Assembly (NCBI RefSeq): GCF_900496995.4
Contig: NC_044014.1
Coordinates: 8,465,001-8,529,000 of the forward strand
Direction: 5' to 3'
From: Aquila chrysaetos chrysaetos
Lineage: Eukaryota; Chordata; Aves; Accipitriformes; Accipitridae
DNA length: 64,000 nt
Made by a program: the position numbers and the translations under genes. Under the pieces are notes generated by a model, which did no database searches, was not told the DNA's origin, and saw only the letters and a program-made list of their open reading frames with translations. Shown here in pieces: positions 30,001-40,600 of the stretch (position 1 is the stretch's first letter; every line of letters begins with the position of its first letter).

Positions 30001-33000
30001 CCTCCAGCCTTCTTGCTGACTGGGTGTGAGAAGCTGAAAAATTCAGGGCAAGCACGCAGGCTGAAACTCCTGCATCTCTTCCTAAAGTTATTGGTAAATG
30101 TACTTTAAGCCTAAATGACTTGGAATTCAGTTCATAGTCACTTCCTAAGAGACTGAGGTTCTGAAATCATTAAAAATTTCTGGAAATACTCCCCCTCACA
30201 AGACCATCTCCTTATTAATAGTCTTAATGGTGAATCTTAGAGGGAATGCTAAATGTTTCGTTCAAATAAAATTAAATTAATTGGGTAACGGGATACAAAG
30301 AGCATAGAGGTGACATATAATGTGCATGAATGGAGAGATTACTGAGCTATATGTATGTGTATCAGTGATGGAATAACATAATGCTTGTATTCATTTAACA
30401 AATGTTATGCCTCATTAAAAATGCTGTGCCCCCTTCTGCCTCCTGAGGCTTCCCATACTTGCTTGTTTTCCTTGTGTGTTTCCAGTGGCTTTGGCCTGCT
30501 ACTGCTATAATCTAAATGTTGCCCTTCTGGGGATAAATCAGTGCTGTTTCAGATCAGCAAGCACTGGATTGACTGCCAGCTGTTTCAGGAAGCAGCTGAG
30601 CATTGGTAATGCTGCAGAAGGCAGTCGGGCAAAGAAAACAACAATTAGACAAGCAAAAATAACAATTCTCCCTTGAAATTTTACATTGCTGCAGTTGATA
30701 TGGGGCGAGGATGAGGTGGTGAGGCACTTTCTTCCAAGCAGAATGCATGCAGATTCTGTAAACTCATTTATTTATTTATTTATTTAGTGTGTCTTGTGAG
30801 TGCTGGGCTGTTTCTTACGGCTCAGCTGTAATATTGTAATGTCCTTTCTAACTGTTCTTTTCCAGTGTGGACTTTGTGAAATGGTCATCCCAGGGAATGT
30901 TGAGGATGAGCCCAGATGCAATGAATGCTCTTTTCAAACCTACAATTGACCAGATCATTCAGCACCTTAGTACGTATCTGCGTGTGATTCCACTTTGCAG
31001 CTGAACTGAAACTGAAGCTTTGCTTACCTGTTTCAAACCAGTAACTGGCATTAAAGTCAAACAATTCCCCTAGTACGCACCAAATGTGGGCAAGGAATTT
31101 AGTTCTGAAACTTGCAGTTCTCTACAAAGTAGTTAAGAAAATAATAGAAGTAAGGGACATCACCTTAACACATATTGCTACCTAGTTCTAGTACTAATTA
31201 CTGAGTGTGATTCAGTCCTGTTACTGCCTAAGCTTCAATTATTCTGTACTTCCAAGGCTGCAAGCATTCAGAAGGCTGAAATGCACTGACTAACCCAGAT
31301 CCTGCTTTTCTTTTTCCTGTTTCAGGCAACAACTAAATAATGCCAGAGATCTAACTAGTTTCTGATTATTCCTGCTATTAGGACCTCTAGTTCATTTCTC
31401 TTCAGTGGAAGGTCACATTTGTTCATGACCATCCAAATCACTGACATCTCTAAAACACAAATAATAAATGATGCATCATGGTAAAAGTACTTCCAGGCAT
31501 GGCTTAAGCAGCACCAGATATATTTATCCAGTAATGGAAAGTGACATAGGCTTACTGGTAAATTTATTATTTGAAGTCTTCCTGGTGGAAGATAGAGTAT
31601 AATATATATACTGAGCAAAGTATTGCTGTTCTACACATTATAAAGCACCAATTGAATCGCATTTGGAATGGAATATCCAGCTTTGCTCACTATATGTGAG
31701 GAATTACTAGGTAAATTTCAGAGGTCACAACTTAGTAAGACAACTAGTACAGAACAGCTTGTACTTGAGCAGGGAGGGAGAGACCTAGACTTACAATAGT
31801 TGTGACACATAACTCAGTCATGCTGCATCAGTTATTTGAGCTAAGGGTGAGCCTACAATTGAACTGTATGGTTTTCTTGAAAGTAGGGGATGTGGGCTTC
31901 AGCTAAGAAAGAACATCTGTAAAATTTAAGGAAGTATTATTTTGCAGATGGTACTTATTGTGATTAAAATGTTGGGATGAGAAATAAGAAGTGAATTTAA
32001 AATGGGATGACTTATCTGGAATGCAGTAAAGGGTATGTGAATTGGTTAAGTTTGGGAATATCTCACTGATACTTGAAGTGGCAAGATGATGTCTGTTTCC
32101 CTACCACCCGTAATGTGACTGGCAGGATTTCTTTGCAGGAAAACCGTGTCTCCCTTTACTAGTAGAAGGTAAATAAAAATTCTGGTTTAAGTGCCACTTC
32201 AGGAATATTGTATGCTTTGGGGTAAGTTTCCATTCACAGTGAAACAGTATAGAAGAGACTACAGAGGGGGAACAAGTGCATGCTGAGAGTGGCAGTGTGG
32301 GCATAGATGTGGGAGTTTCAGATCTTGTGCATGTGCATGGGACATTCAGTGCACTCAGTCATTAGGAGTTTCACCTGCATTGCCTTATCACAGTGGATTT
32401 TTCCGAATTGAATGGGCTCTGTTTCTGTTTAGGTGATGTGTTTGATAAGCCAGAAGTGACCAATGTCAAGTTTCTGTTCCTGGTCGGTGGCTTCGCTGAA
32501 TCCCCCTTGCTCCAACAAGCTGTCCAGAGCGCTTTTGGTTCGAGATGTCGGGTCATCATTCCTCAGGATGTGGGGCTCACTATCCTCAAAGGAGCTGTTC
32601 TCTTTGGTCTAGACCCTGCTGTCATCAAAGTGCGGCGTTCACCTCTCACCTACGGTGTGGGTGTGCTGAATCGGTTTGTGGAAGGGAAGCATCCACCAGA
32701 GAAGCTTCTAATCAAAGATGGCACACGCTGGTGCACTGATGTCTTTGACAAATTTATCTCAGCTGACCAATCTGTAGCCCTCGGAGAAACTGTGACACGC
32801 AGTTACACACCTGCCAAACCTTCTCAGTTAGTAATAGTGATCAATATCTATAGCTCAGAACAAGATAATGTTAGCTTCATCACTGAATCTGGAGTGAAAA
32901 AGTGTGGCACCCTTCGCTTGGATCTCACGGGAACTGATGCTTCAGTGCCAAGCCGGCGGGAGATCAAAACACTTATGCAGTTTGGGGACACTGAAATCAA

Positions 33001-33067
33001 AGCCATGGCCATTGATGTTGCCACCTCTAAAAGTGTCAAAGTTGGTATTGATTTCTTAAACTACTAA
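1..33067 (+). CDS. HSPA12A: HSPA12A, heat shock protein family A (Hsp70) member 12A, 3' part of gene (8 coding exons)
   Basis: Eight exons (1-34, 3552-3668, 23674-23845, 26614-26700, 27259-27363, 28459-28717, 30866-30969, 32433-33067) splice in consistent phases into about 503 codons ending at TAA. The family usually has about 675 residues, so the N-terminal third and promoter lie left of the window. HSPA12A is a distant Hsp70 relative that keeps the actin-like ATPase fold but lacks the canonical substrate-binding domain; it acts inside the cell. Visible ATPase-fold landmarks are a connect-1-like stretch with ITVPAIW (exon 2), EPEAASIY (exon 3), a phosphate-2 loop [10 protein letters not shown] (exon 5) and an adenosine-type motif FLVGGFAES (last exon). 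The last residues, KVGIDFLNY, are those I recall for human HSPA12A. The paralogue HSPA12B is less likely because of this close match and because of the neighbouring pancreatic lipase gene. No frameshift or stop interrupts the frame. Confidence 0.96.
942..1825 (-). mobile_element. CR1 LINE, 3' part of ORF2 plus 3' end
   Basis: The minus strand encodes the C-terminal reverse-transcriptase region of CR1: ADDTKLGG, then [20 protein letters not shown] and [13 protein letters not shown], continuing in a second frame with [20 protein letters not shown] to the stop at 1025. The 3' end shows the CR1 terminal 8-mer repeat (gattctacgattct at about 942-955). It is 5'-truncated, as CR1 copies usually are. 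One 4-base tandem duplication near 1490-1497 shifts the frame; otherwise the reading frame is nearly clean, suggesting a fairly young copy. It lies antisense in an HSPA12A intron. Confidence 0.93.
1966..2003. repeat. T-rich (TTTC)n tract
   Basis: Imperfect poly-T with interspersed C, low-complexity pyrimidine tract. Confidence 0.9.
3552..3668 (+). CDS. HSPA12A: HSPA12A exon, connect-1 region
   Basis: 117 bases, 39 codons, with acceptor tttatttag and donor gtaagg, phase 0 on both sides. It encodes [15 protein letters not shown] followed by [17 protein letters not shown], the counterpart of the Hsp70 stretch ITVPAYF that packs in the ATPase core. Confidence 0.95.
4071..4092. repeat. Poly(A) tract, 22 A
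   Basis: Uninterrupted 22 A followed by a purine-rich stretch. No retrocopy was recognised upstream. Confidence 0.95.
13425..13900 (-). mobile_element. Older CR1 LINE fragment
   Basis: The plus strand shows the reversed CR1 3' end (agaatcatggaagcattc, then gatcatctagcctgacc) and on the minus strand a decayed ORF2 tail with [17 protein letters not shown]. It is diverged and carries indels. It lies in the 20 kb HSPA12A intron. Confidence 0.8.
14040..14058. repeat. (AAT)n microsatellite
   Basis: About six repeats of AAT/ATA. Confidence 0.95.
14941..14976. repeat. 19-base tandem duplication
   Basis: atgttacaaatgggg occurs twice, at 14941 and 14960, with a 19-base period. Confidence 0.9.
15307..15327. 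repeat. Poly(A) tract, 21 A
   Basis: Uninterrupted A run followed by gaaaaagaaaga. Confidence 0.95.
17745..17769. repeat. (TTAA)n microsatellite
   Basis: Six perfect TTAA units plus T. Confidence 0.95.
17989..18010. repeat. 11-base tandem duplication
   Basis: The unit cctccacacaa occurs twice, head to tail. Confidence 0.95.
18623..18636. repeat. Poly(G) run, 14 G
   Basis: Fourteen consecutive G on the plus strand of an HSPA12A intron. Confidence 0.95.
23674..23845 (+). CDS. HSPA12A: HSPA12A exon, EPEAASIY region
   Basis: 172 bases after acceptor tctctcgcag. It encodes 57 codons, including [18 protein letters not shown] (equivalent to EPTAAA of canonical Hsp70) and ending at TGFTQ, then one base G. 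The donor reads G|gtactt, which is weaker than the other donors in this gene. The next exon supplies CT to complete an alanine codon. Confidence 0.95.
23846..26613 (+). other. HSPA12A intron with a local GC-rich island
   Basis: 2.8 kb, mostly AT-rich, apart from a GC-rich block at about 26155-26310. The donor is gtactt. Confidence 0.88.
26614..26700 (+). CDS. HSPA12A: HSPA12A exon, RNRQSRTF region
   Basis: 87 bases with acceptor gactag and donor gtagta, entering at phase 1 and leaving at phase 1. It encodes [19 protein letters not shown] and GEIWSELEE. This belongs to the HSPA12-specific insertion between the EPEAAS stretch and the phosphate-2 loop. Confidence 0.95.
27259..27363 (+). CDS. 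HSPA12A: HSPA12A exon, phosphate-2 loop
   Basis: 105 bases with acceptor aaactag and donor gtaatg. It carries [19 protein letters not shown], whose DSGGGTVD matches the nucleotide-phosphate-binding DLGGGT/S-type loop of the Hsp70/actin fold, and then the [13 protein letters not shown] segment. Phase 1 in and phase 1 out. Confidence 0.96.
28459..28717 (+). CDS. HSPA12A: HSPA12A exon, [10 protein letters not shown] region
   Basis: 259 bases with acceptor taatgcag and donor gtgagt, phase 1 in and phase 2 out. It encodes [17 protein letters not shown] through SVEHALRKS. The opening [10 protein letters not shown] corresponds to the GGxxxGGxDxD element of Hsp70. The level of identity to the human protein as I recall it is very high. 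Confidence 0.96.
29609..30045 (-). mobile_element. Solo LTR fragment of a bird endogenous retrovirus family
   Basis: The left edge reads tgtcgtggtttaaccccagc, the reverse of a known bird LTR end (GGGGTTAAACCACGACA). It is followed by cactccccctacccagtggg, an AAT-rich stretch, and at the right ggccagttcgggtcagctgc and cttcttgctgactggg. In minus orientation a degenerate TATA-like element (cagtatacaaac) lies where the promoter is expected. The 5' end of the LTR is missing at about 30045. No viral genes accompany it. Confidence 0.8.
30765..30786. repeat. (TTTA)n microsatellite
   Basis: About five TTTA units, 80 bases before an HSPA12A exon. Confidence 0.95.
30866..30969 (+). CDS. HSPA12A: HSPA12A exon, [10 protein letters not shown] region
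   Basis: 104 bases with acceptor cttttccag and donor gtacgt, phase 2 in and phase 1 out. It encodes [18 protein letters not shown] through IIQHLS. Phase and sequence join cleanly to both neighbouring exons. Confidence 0.95.
30970..32432 (+). other. HSPA12A last intron
   Basis: 1.5 kb between gtacgt and ctgtttag. No repeat or gene was recognised. The two shorter introns (26701-27258 and 27364-28458) are likewise plain. Confidence 0.88.
32433..33067 (+). CDS. HSPA12A: HSPA12A terminal coding exon
   Basis: 635 bases from acceptor ttctgtttag to TAA, encoding about 211 residues. The adenosine-type motif [14 protein letters not shown] lies at about 32471-32512, followed by [18 protein letters not shown] and the conserved C-terminal beta-rich region ending KVGIDFLNY. 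An ATG at 32393 in the same frame lies in the intron and is not the start. Confidence 0.97.
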
Positions 33068-33874
33068 CAGCCTGTTTTCCCCACCACAGCCTGTTTGTGA
33101 GACTGATCTTCCACTATTCCATTTTTTGACTTTCATATATCACGTAATCAACTTGAATTTCAGCAGGCTATATGAGAACAGCTAGTAAGGTGGGGTATGT
33201 CATAATGTGTGCCCTTTGATGACCAAAGGCTGGATTGTGAAAGACCCTTAAAAAGTTTTGGGAGCAAAAGTTCCAGAGGTAGTAAGAGTTCCCGAGTTAC
33301 TCAAGCATGCTTAAAGATCTACCTTTATTAAGTAAATACTGATTATTGGTGCATCCTGAAGATTAGTTAAAAAGATATAAAATCGTAATCTCTTTGCCTT
33401 ATTCTTCTTCCTCTTCCTTTTTCTCCCAAGAAAAACTCACTAACCAACATGGTTGTTGTAGGGGGTGTATCTGTGGGTTATCTGTTTAAACAGCACCGTC
33501 CTGTGGCAATGGGAACAATTTAGTAGTCTATAGTATTCTTTTGTTTGTTTGATTTTTGCCCTGTGCTTTCAAAATTTTAAGTGCTGAAAATCAATGACTT
33601 AAAGAAATGGGAACTGGTTTTCTTAAATTCTGAGATCCTACTGAAAAGAAAATCCTCAGAAATCTTTAAAATTAAATTTAGGAAATACATACATATAAGG
33701 AGCCTAATATTGATTGCTGCAGTTTGAAAACAAGGCCTTTATTGTCAAAGCCCTCAGAACAAGCTGTTGGATTACATAGCTAGCATTACCCTCATTATAC
33801 TTTGGAAAATTATTAAGAACAAAGCTATTTCCCTTTTGGGTCTTCTAAACTCATTTTTATTAATCTCCATCTAA

Positions 33875-34675
33875 AATCATAGAATCATAGAGTAGTTGAG
33901 GTTGGAGGGGACATCCATTGAGTATCTGGTCCAATCTCTCAGCCTTAAGCAGTGTCAACTAGAGCAGGATGCTTTGTCCAGTTTTGAATATCCCCAAATG
34001 CCTAAACTCTGGGCAACCTGTTCCAGTATTTGACAACCCTCACTGAAAAAAGTTTTTCTTATGTTTAAAAGGAATTTCTTGAGTTTCAGTTTGTGCTCAT
34101 TGCCTCTTGTTCCTTCACTGGATACCTCTGAGACTCCATTACTGTCTTCTATCAGTCATTTATACACATTCCTAGCATCTCCTGAGCCTTCTCATGTCTA
34201 AACAGTCTCAGCTTTCTAAGCCTCTCCTCACATGACAGATACCCCAATCCCTTAATCATCTTCATGACCCTTTGCTGGTCCCAGTCCAGTATGTCCATGT
34301 CTCTCTTGTAGAAGCACAGAACTGGACCTAGCACTCCAGATGTGGTCTCACCAGGGCTGAATAAAGGGGAATAATCACTTTTCCTCGACCTGCTGGCAAT
34401 GTTCTTCCTAATGCAGCGCAGGAGGCTATTGGCATTCTTTGTTGCAAGGGCACATTGCTGGCTCACACTCAACTTTGTGTCTACCAAGACCCTGAGGTCT
34501 TTTTCTGCCAAGCTGCTTCCCAGCCAGTTGGCCCACAGCATATACTGGTGCATGGGGTTATTTCTCCACAGGTTCAGGACTTTGCACTTTGCTTTGTTGA
34601 ACTTTATGAGGTTCCTGTCTGCACATTTCTCCAGCCTGTTGAGGTCTCTCTGACCCATCTGGTTTATCAAGCACT
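33875..34675 (-). mobile_element. CR1 LINE in HSPA12A 3' UTR
   Basis: It begins with the reversed CR1 terminus (atcatagaatcatagag). On the minus strand it encodes RT remnants: RDLNRLEKCADRNLIKFNKA, then AEKDLRVLVDTKLSVSQQCA and LGYLSCEERLRKLRLF. Frameshifts and a deletion break the frame. It is antisense to HSPA12A and lies within the inferred 3' UTR. Confidence 0.9.
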
Positions 34676-34917
34676 TCTCCAAGTGTTTATATTTCTTTTC
34701 TTGTTAATCCCTGTGTTAAGATTTGGAAGTACAGTTAGATGATGGCTGTCCAGGAAGATTTAAACAACTTAAAAGAGAGAAACACCCAGATCAAAAGTGA
34801 CGTAATATATTTTGAGTAGCAAGCATTTTAATTGAGTAAAATATATTTCTGGGTTGAGTTGAATGGCCAGTTAAGTGGAAGGCAGAAGCCAAGAGAATGA
34901 AACTACAAATAGCATTA

Positions 34918-34923
34918 AATAAA
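34918..34923 (+). promoter_or_regulatory. Possible alternative polyadenylation signal
   Basis: AATAAA in ATTAAATAAAACATTCC, about 1.85 kb after the HSPA12A stop and about 240 bases after the CR1 insertion. No strong GT-rich element follows, so its use is doubtful. Confidence 0.2.
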
Positions 34924-35552
34924 ACATTCCTTACATGGCTATAAGCACACAACTCTTAACGCAGGTGAAATACAATGATGGTCATGGTAGAAACTTGTTT
35001 TCCAAATAATAACTTTCTGGAAATGTTTTCTTAAGCACATTCACTTGGAAATTTCTTCTGCAACTGGAACAGTTTCTATTTTGCAAAATGCTACAGGTGG
35101 ATAACTTCTGAAACCTACAGTCTGTATCTGCCATGAACTGACAACTTCAGATTCAAATCTAAATCCCACTCCAAATTGGCAGACTGGTACTAACCTGTAG
35201 AATTACCCTAAAATGCTGACACTTTCAGACCTTTTATACAGAGCTGCCTGATTACCTGCTGGAATTCATTACATTTTTGAAACTTTGAAATGTTAATTGT
35301 TAAACTAAACCTTCCTTTCTAATAAGTTGAGCATGAGTTAAAGCCATTACTGACACTGTTGGGAAAAGAAAGCTTTATCAATTATTTCACTAATTTACGT
35401 TCCAATCCTGCACTGAAGCTTTCTGTGTTTAGCCTGGAGTGTTGCCACAGTAAAGAGCTGCAGAACTGATCTACTGCATTTTGCCATTGAGTTTTCCGTG
35501 TCTCCTGCAGAATTCCCTAGTTGAATGTGAAATCTGTTCTGCATTCAGCTTT

Positions 35553-35586
35553 AAAAAAAAAAAAAAAAAGAAAAGAAAAAAAAAAA
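35553..35586. repeat. A-rich tract in HSPA12A 3' UTR
   Basis: Poly(A) with isolated G. In genomic DNA it could cause internal oligo-dT priming of HSPA12A transcripts. Confidence 0.9.
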
Positions 35587-37608
35587 GGACTATGGAGAAT
35601 GCTAGTCACAGTATCCGGCTGGATACTTTCTATAATTACAAAGTGTGCTTGCTAGCATTCAGTTTCCTGCTGCCTGCTAAATGCTTTAAAAGCTAAATAC
35701 TGGGATTTTTTTGTGTGTTGCTTTCCATGGTTTACAAACAAGAGAAACTTTAAGATGAGTTATGAACAATATAATTTTATGTATATACAATATTTAAATA
35801 TTGTACAGACTCTTTCTTTCTACAGTGCTATTTTCTTGTATAAAAATGCTCTTTGCCTCTGTTGATTTCATTCAGGTGTTAATTTTAAATAACATAGTTT
35901 CTCAATCAGCTTCTGTAATTATAGGCTTTTGAAGATGGTAAGATATGAAATGTAAAAGGCTGATCTTATAATAATAGGAAAGAAATGTTGGTGTGTCAGA
36001 GAATACAACATTCTTCCTGCAATGCAAGTCATACCAGTTAAGCATATTACACAGATGCACTAGTACGTTGCTGGGATTTTCATTTCTTTGTTTCAGATGG
36101 TGACCATTCCGTCTCCAGCAGTTCATCATAATAATGGATGAATTCTCCTGTAAAACCAAGTTAAAAATTAGATTGTATGATCTGGATATACAGGTTCCTC
36201 ACTAGCTTTTGAGGTTTTGTTAAGGATCTTTTCTAGTTTAAAAAAAAACAAACACGAAACTACCTTCCAAAGCCAGGCAACACTGTTTTATTGTAGCTGC
36301 AGGCAAGAGCCAGTCTCTGACTACCACTACCACAAGACAAAATCCTTAAAGAATAGGCTTCAGTGTCTTTGCATCCTATGTTAAACTGAATTGGTCCAGT
36401 TCTGCACAGATTTGTTTCTGGTGGCCTTAAGTTAACACAGAATTTGGTCTAATAAATGGTTGCAACCTCCCCCTCTCCCCTCTGAAGAGAAGGTGAACTT
36501 CAAGATCAGGTGGCCCATGATTTTTGTGGTGTTTTCAGCCTGTCTGCAGGGAATGCTAAGGGTAGTTTCTGCAGCTCTTCTGAAGCATAGTTCCCTGCAC
36601 AGTAGTGATTCTCTGCCCTTTCTTATTCACCTTTTGTAAGATCCCATCTGGATCCAAGCAGGGGTTTCTTGCTGAAATTACTCTACTGTAACTGTAAAAT
36701 GTGGTTGGCATATTTTTGCACTTCCTCATTCAGTCTGATGAGAGCACTATCAAGCTTATCTTTGCAGAGCACTGAGTACTGAACAAACTCCCAGCTGTCC
36801 TTGTTGCCCTCTTTAAATCTAAGAATGGAAAATTAGCTTGTCTCTCTAAGGAATTAGAATTGTAGGTAGAATATTATGCTGTGGTCTGTAGTCTATAACC
36901 CAGTTAAACAACTTTACATTGTAAGTGGCATGTGGATGCCCATTTTGATAAAGGATGTTAGGCTGTAAAACTAATATGAAATTTATTAGGAAATAAGTAA
37001 TTTTTAGAATAGTAGTTCTGATACTTTTGCAGGAGGTTCCCTGCAGAGCACTTTTTTGGTAGGGGTTTCAGATGACATTGTGCAACTTGATGTTGAAAAG
37101 GCAAGGCCTGCTATCCTTAGGGAAAGCAGAAAGTCTTGGCAGAAGTTTCGCTCTAGGCAGCAGCTTGCAAGTTTGGGTCCAAGTTACTTAACTTTAGGCT
37201 GAAAATTAGCAGCTAATTGTGATGGAATGATTAATTGTGCTAGATTATGATAAATGTGCAGTGATGGTTAGGACAGCTTACATTGGTATGAATATACCAA
37301 TATTTATATACAGGAGTTTTAATGCATTATTATGAGAAGGCTAATTATATATTGCAGAGATTTAATCGCCAAGATAAGCTGCATATTTATGATATGAAGT
37401 GGCTTAAGCGGATGAATAGTATAAAAGTTGTTGGGCATAACGTCACAGTACTCACCTGCTTGAAATAGTCTTAAACTATATTATAAAACCAACCATTGTG
37501 GTCTTGTTCACCTCTGTGCAAGATAAATTCAGATTTCACTGATGTTTGGAGCTGTTCACAACTTGTCTGGATTGTATCTTGAGTGTTCTTGTGTCTTCAA
37601 TCATGTCA

Positions 37609-37614
37609 AATAAA
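37609..37614 (+). promoter_or_regulatory. HSPA12A: Polyadenylation signal AATAAA, likely HSPA12A 3' end
   Basis: AATAAA sits in TCAAATAAAATACTG. It is followed about 20 bases later by a T/GT-rich stretch (tttttcttttggggtgtt) of the kind that binds CstF. It is the best-formed 3'-end signal downstream of the stop. Confidence 0.6.
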
Positions 37615-40600
37615 ATACTGTAAAACTAATTTTTCTTTTGGGGTGTTACTATTTTTATGAAAATGGCTATAAAAAGAAACCTAATTTATTATGAAAGTGA
37701 GAAACGCCAAGTGGTTATACTTGCATTTGGATGTTCCTTCATATGTGTAACTGAGCAAAAGTGACACCACCCGTATGTACTGCTTATGCGATTTCTTCAA
37801 CCGCTGAGATGTGTGGACACCTAGAGTCTTTGCCAAGGGCTTGCAGGCCCCTGTGCAGCACACACAACTCTTCGACAAGAGGCTGCTGCATTTTTAGTTC
37901 ACTTGTGTACTTTCTCGGGGGGTCCGTATGTGCCCAAGGTAGAAGTCCACTGCTGGTGATTACTTGACTTCCACCAAAGCTGGTGTAGCTCTGAGTAGGG
38001 TGTCTGTTGGAGTTAAGACAGAAAGACTTTGGACAATACTAAAAGCAGATCAGGTATTTTCTGTAACGATGCTCTGAGAGCGCCAGGAAATCAAATATAA
38101 AAATTGATATATCAAAGAGGACTGTGGTCTCTTAGGCCTTGTCAAAGGCTGGTTTATTGATAAAACTGTATTATCAGGCCAATAAGCTGGCCAATAACCA
38201 GGTATATTTGCATGAGAGTGTACGTCTTTATTGTGGGTTTCTAGATGTAGGAATGGTTAGTAAGGTCCAGCTGCACTGAAAAAAAACTTGCATAACGGTT
38301 TGTGCAATATTGTATTTTTCTGCTCCCCATTGCAGGCCACGTCCCTCTCGAATTTGGCAGCATTGGCACTAGCTATGGAGACGATTCAGTGGTGTGTGTG
38401 ACCTTAGTGTACAATACTGCTCAGATGCAAAGATGAAGAGAATGAACTGAGATGCATAGCAGCCACTACACCCCAACTTCCACCTATTTGCTGCAATGAA
38501 GATGTTTTACAAGTGCTTTATGACTATAATTATAAACACCATCCTAATAGGCTAGGTACTGTATTTAACTTGTAATGAACTTGATTTCAGCTAAACATTC
38601 AATTAATGTTACTAGTACAATGGGAAATATAATTACAGTCTTCAGGGACACATTAAGAACCAAATTTTGCTTTCAGTGTTCTAGCACATTGCTCTGGTTT
38701 CCAGGGGAGTTTCATGTATGTGCATTCAGAATTTGGTCCTTTCACTGGACTTTTCTAAATCTTAAGGTTTTCTTATACGAGTGCATTTATATTTAAAGTT
38801 ACAGCCCCATCTTGATAGGAAGGAGTTTGTATAAATTATTGGCTCTACCAAGAGCACATAAATACTTACTGAAATTTGCGGATGGTGTTTTCATGTTAGT
38901 AGCCGTGGAATAAAACAATTTATAAAACAACCTCTATGACAGCAGTGTCCAATTTTCCCAAAGAGGTTCTCTCCTTTCGGTTTCCTAAGCAGCTACATTA
39001 AACACCACCCAGGCATCTGTCTTAAAAACAATGGATTCAGAGTGCCCTTACTCAGTGCAAGAGCTGCCTGATTTTCAAGAGATGCAGCTTGGATAAATTG
39101 GTGAGAACTGCAGATGCTTTGTGTAACTGGGATTCAGGCCTGTTATTTGCCAATCTCATTAGGCACTTTTTTGTGCTTTTTTTCCTTCAAATTAAAGATC
39201 TGAAAGTGGGTATTCAAACAAAGGAAGAAGTTTGCACTACAGCCTGTGCAGTTCCACAGATGCAAAGATCAATTTCTTGAAGCAAAAACAGTCTTATGCC
39301 ATCCTGAAAATGCATCACAGCAAATGTCATGAGTGCTGAGTAGCCTCTGGGGAGGTGAAGATGTTCATGGTGTATTTGTGATGTATGAGTTCATGAAAAT
39401 TCTGTTTTCATACTTGCAACTTAACATGTGGACGGGCTCGTGGATTAAAAAAAAAGTAAGATGATCTCGGTATAACTAAGGGGGATGTCAAAAGCAGCTG
39501 AGCATATACCTCACTGATAATAAAGGGACTAAGTGCAATAAATTAAGTTAGTTAACTGCAAACATTTTTCTGCAAGCCAAGAAATTCTGTATCATCTTCT
39601 TTGTTTAACATAGAGTTGTGTAGGTGCTGGCTATAATTTTGAAGTAGTATCTATTTTCTCATTTTTCAGGGACTGTAATAATAGGGAAAAGTTTACTAGA
39701 TGCTATATCCCAGGAGCACTGGCTTTGTGCCCAGAGCAGAAGTCATCGAACTAGGACAGAGTGTTCACTACCATGTGATGGCAAAAAATTAAGAACTTGG
39801 TAGATTGCAACTGCTATGATCCTTCTATCAGTGTCCACAGGTGAGCTTACATAAACATGCAGAAATGAAAAATACAATATAAGCTTACTCCAGGAATATT
39901 GTGTGCTGCAGCAGAGCCAACAAGTAAAAGGAGGACAATACTTTATTGAGTGTAAGGAAACCGAAGGTATCGGCTGAAGAGGTGTGTAACTAGGATTTGG
40001 ATGTGAGAGGATGGAGGCACTGGTGTGCTCCAGCAGTAACTGAAAATCAGGCAAGGTTTCAAAGTAGAAAGGAGTGGTGAGACTGACAGCTGTGAATGCC
40101 AGAGTTTGCTAAACCGTAGTAATGAAGGAGTTAGAAAGGTGTCACTCTCTTTCCTGAGGACAAGGAGTATTTCCTTCCCTCTGAGGAATAAGCTCTGCAC
40201 CTGCAGTAGGAACTTCCGTCTGCCATCAGCTGATAAGAGCGGACACCAGACTGAACATATCCTCTTCCTCTGTAGTACAAAGAGCAACCTCAGTGCTGAC
40301 CTGATGCTTCCCCCACACAAGTACACTGCATACTTTACATGTGCCATCACTGCGTATTTGCTAACACATACCAAGGTTGCAGTTAAAGCACTGCAGTAAA
40401 ATGTATTGTTCACAGAACTTTTTATCTAGTGAAATTCTTAATAGATCTATTTTCTCAGCCCGTTCGCCCCTGGGGACACACACACACACTTCATCTAAAT
40501 TACTGTTGACTCCTCAAACTGAGTGGAGTTGAAGGAAGTTAACTGTGAGCAGAAGTGAATCCAGCAGAAAAGATGCTGGTCCTGCATGACATCAGCAGGG

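Larger units (their letters stand above)
28718..30865 (+). other. HSPA12A intron with LTR
   Basis: 2.1 kb GT-AG intron containing the minus-strand LTR fragment at 29609-30045 and a TTTA microsatellite. Nothing else was recognised. Confidence 0.9.
33068..37630 (+). other. HSPA12A: Probable HSPA12A 3' UTR
   Basis: This stretch has no coding potential between the HSPA12A stop and a well-formed polyadenylation signal at 37609. Human HSPA12A also has a multi-kilobase 3' UTR, as I recall. About 800 bases of this stretch are an antisense CR1 (33875-34675). It also contains a 20-base palindrome, a Pumilio-type TGTATATA and a poly(A) tract. The 3' boundary is inferred; transcripts could end earlier, near 34918. 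Confidence 0.6.

Noticed and set aside
32393..33067. Open frame starting at ATG 32393, read as a small independent protein
   Set aside because: The first codons are intronic. The acceptor at 32432 and the phase join it to HSPA12A.
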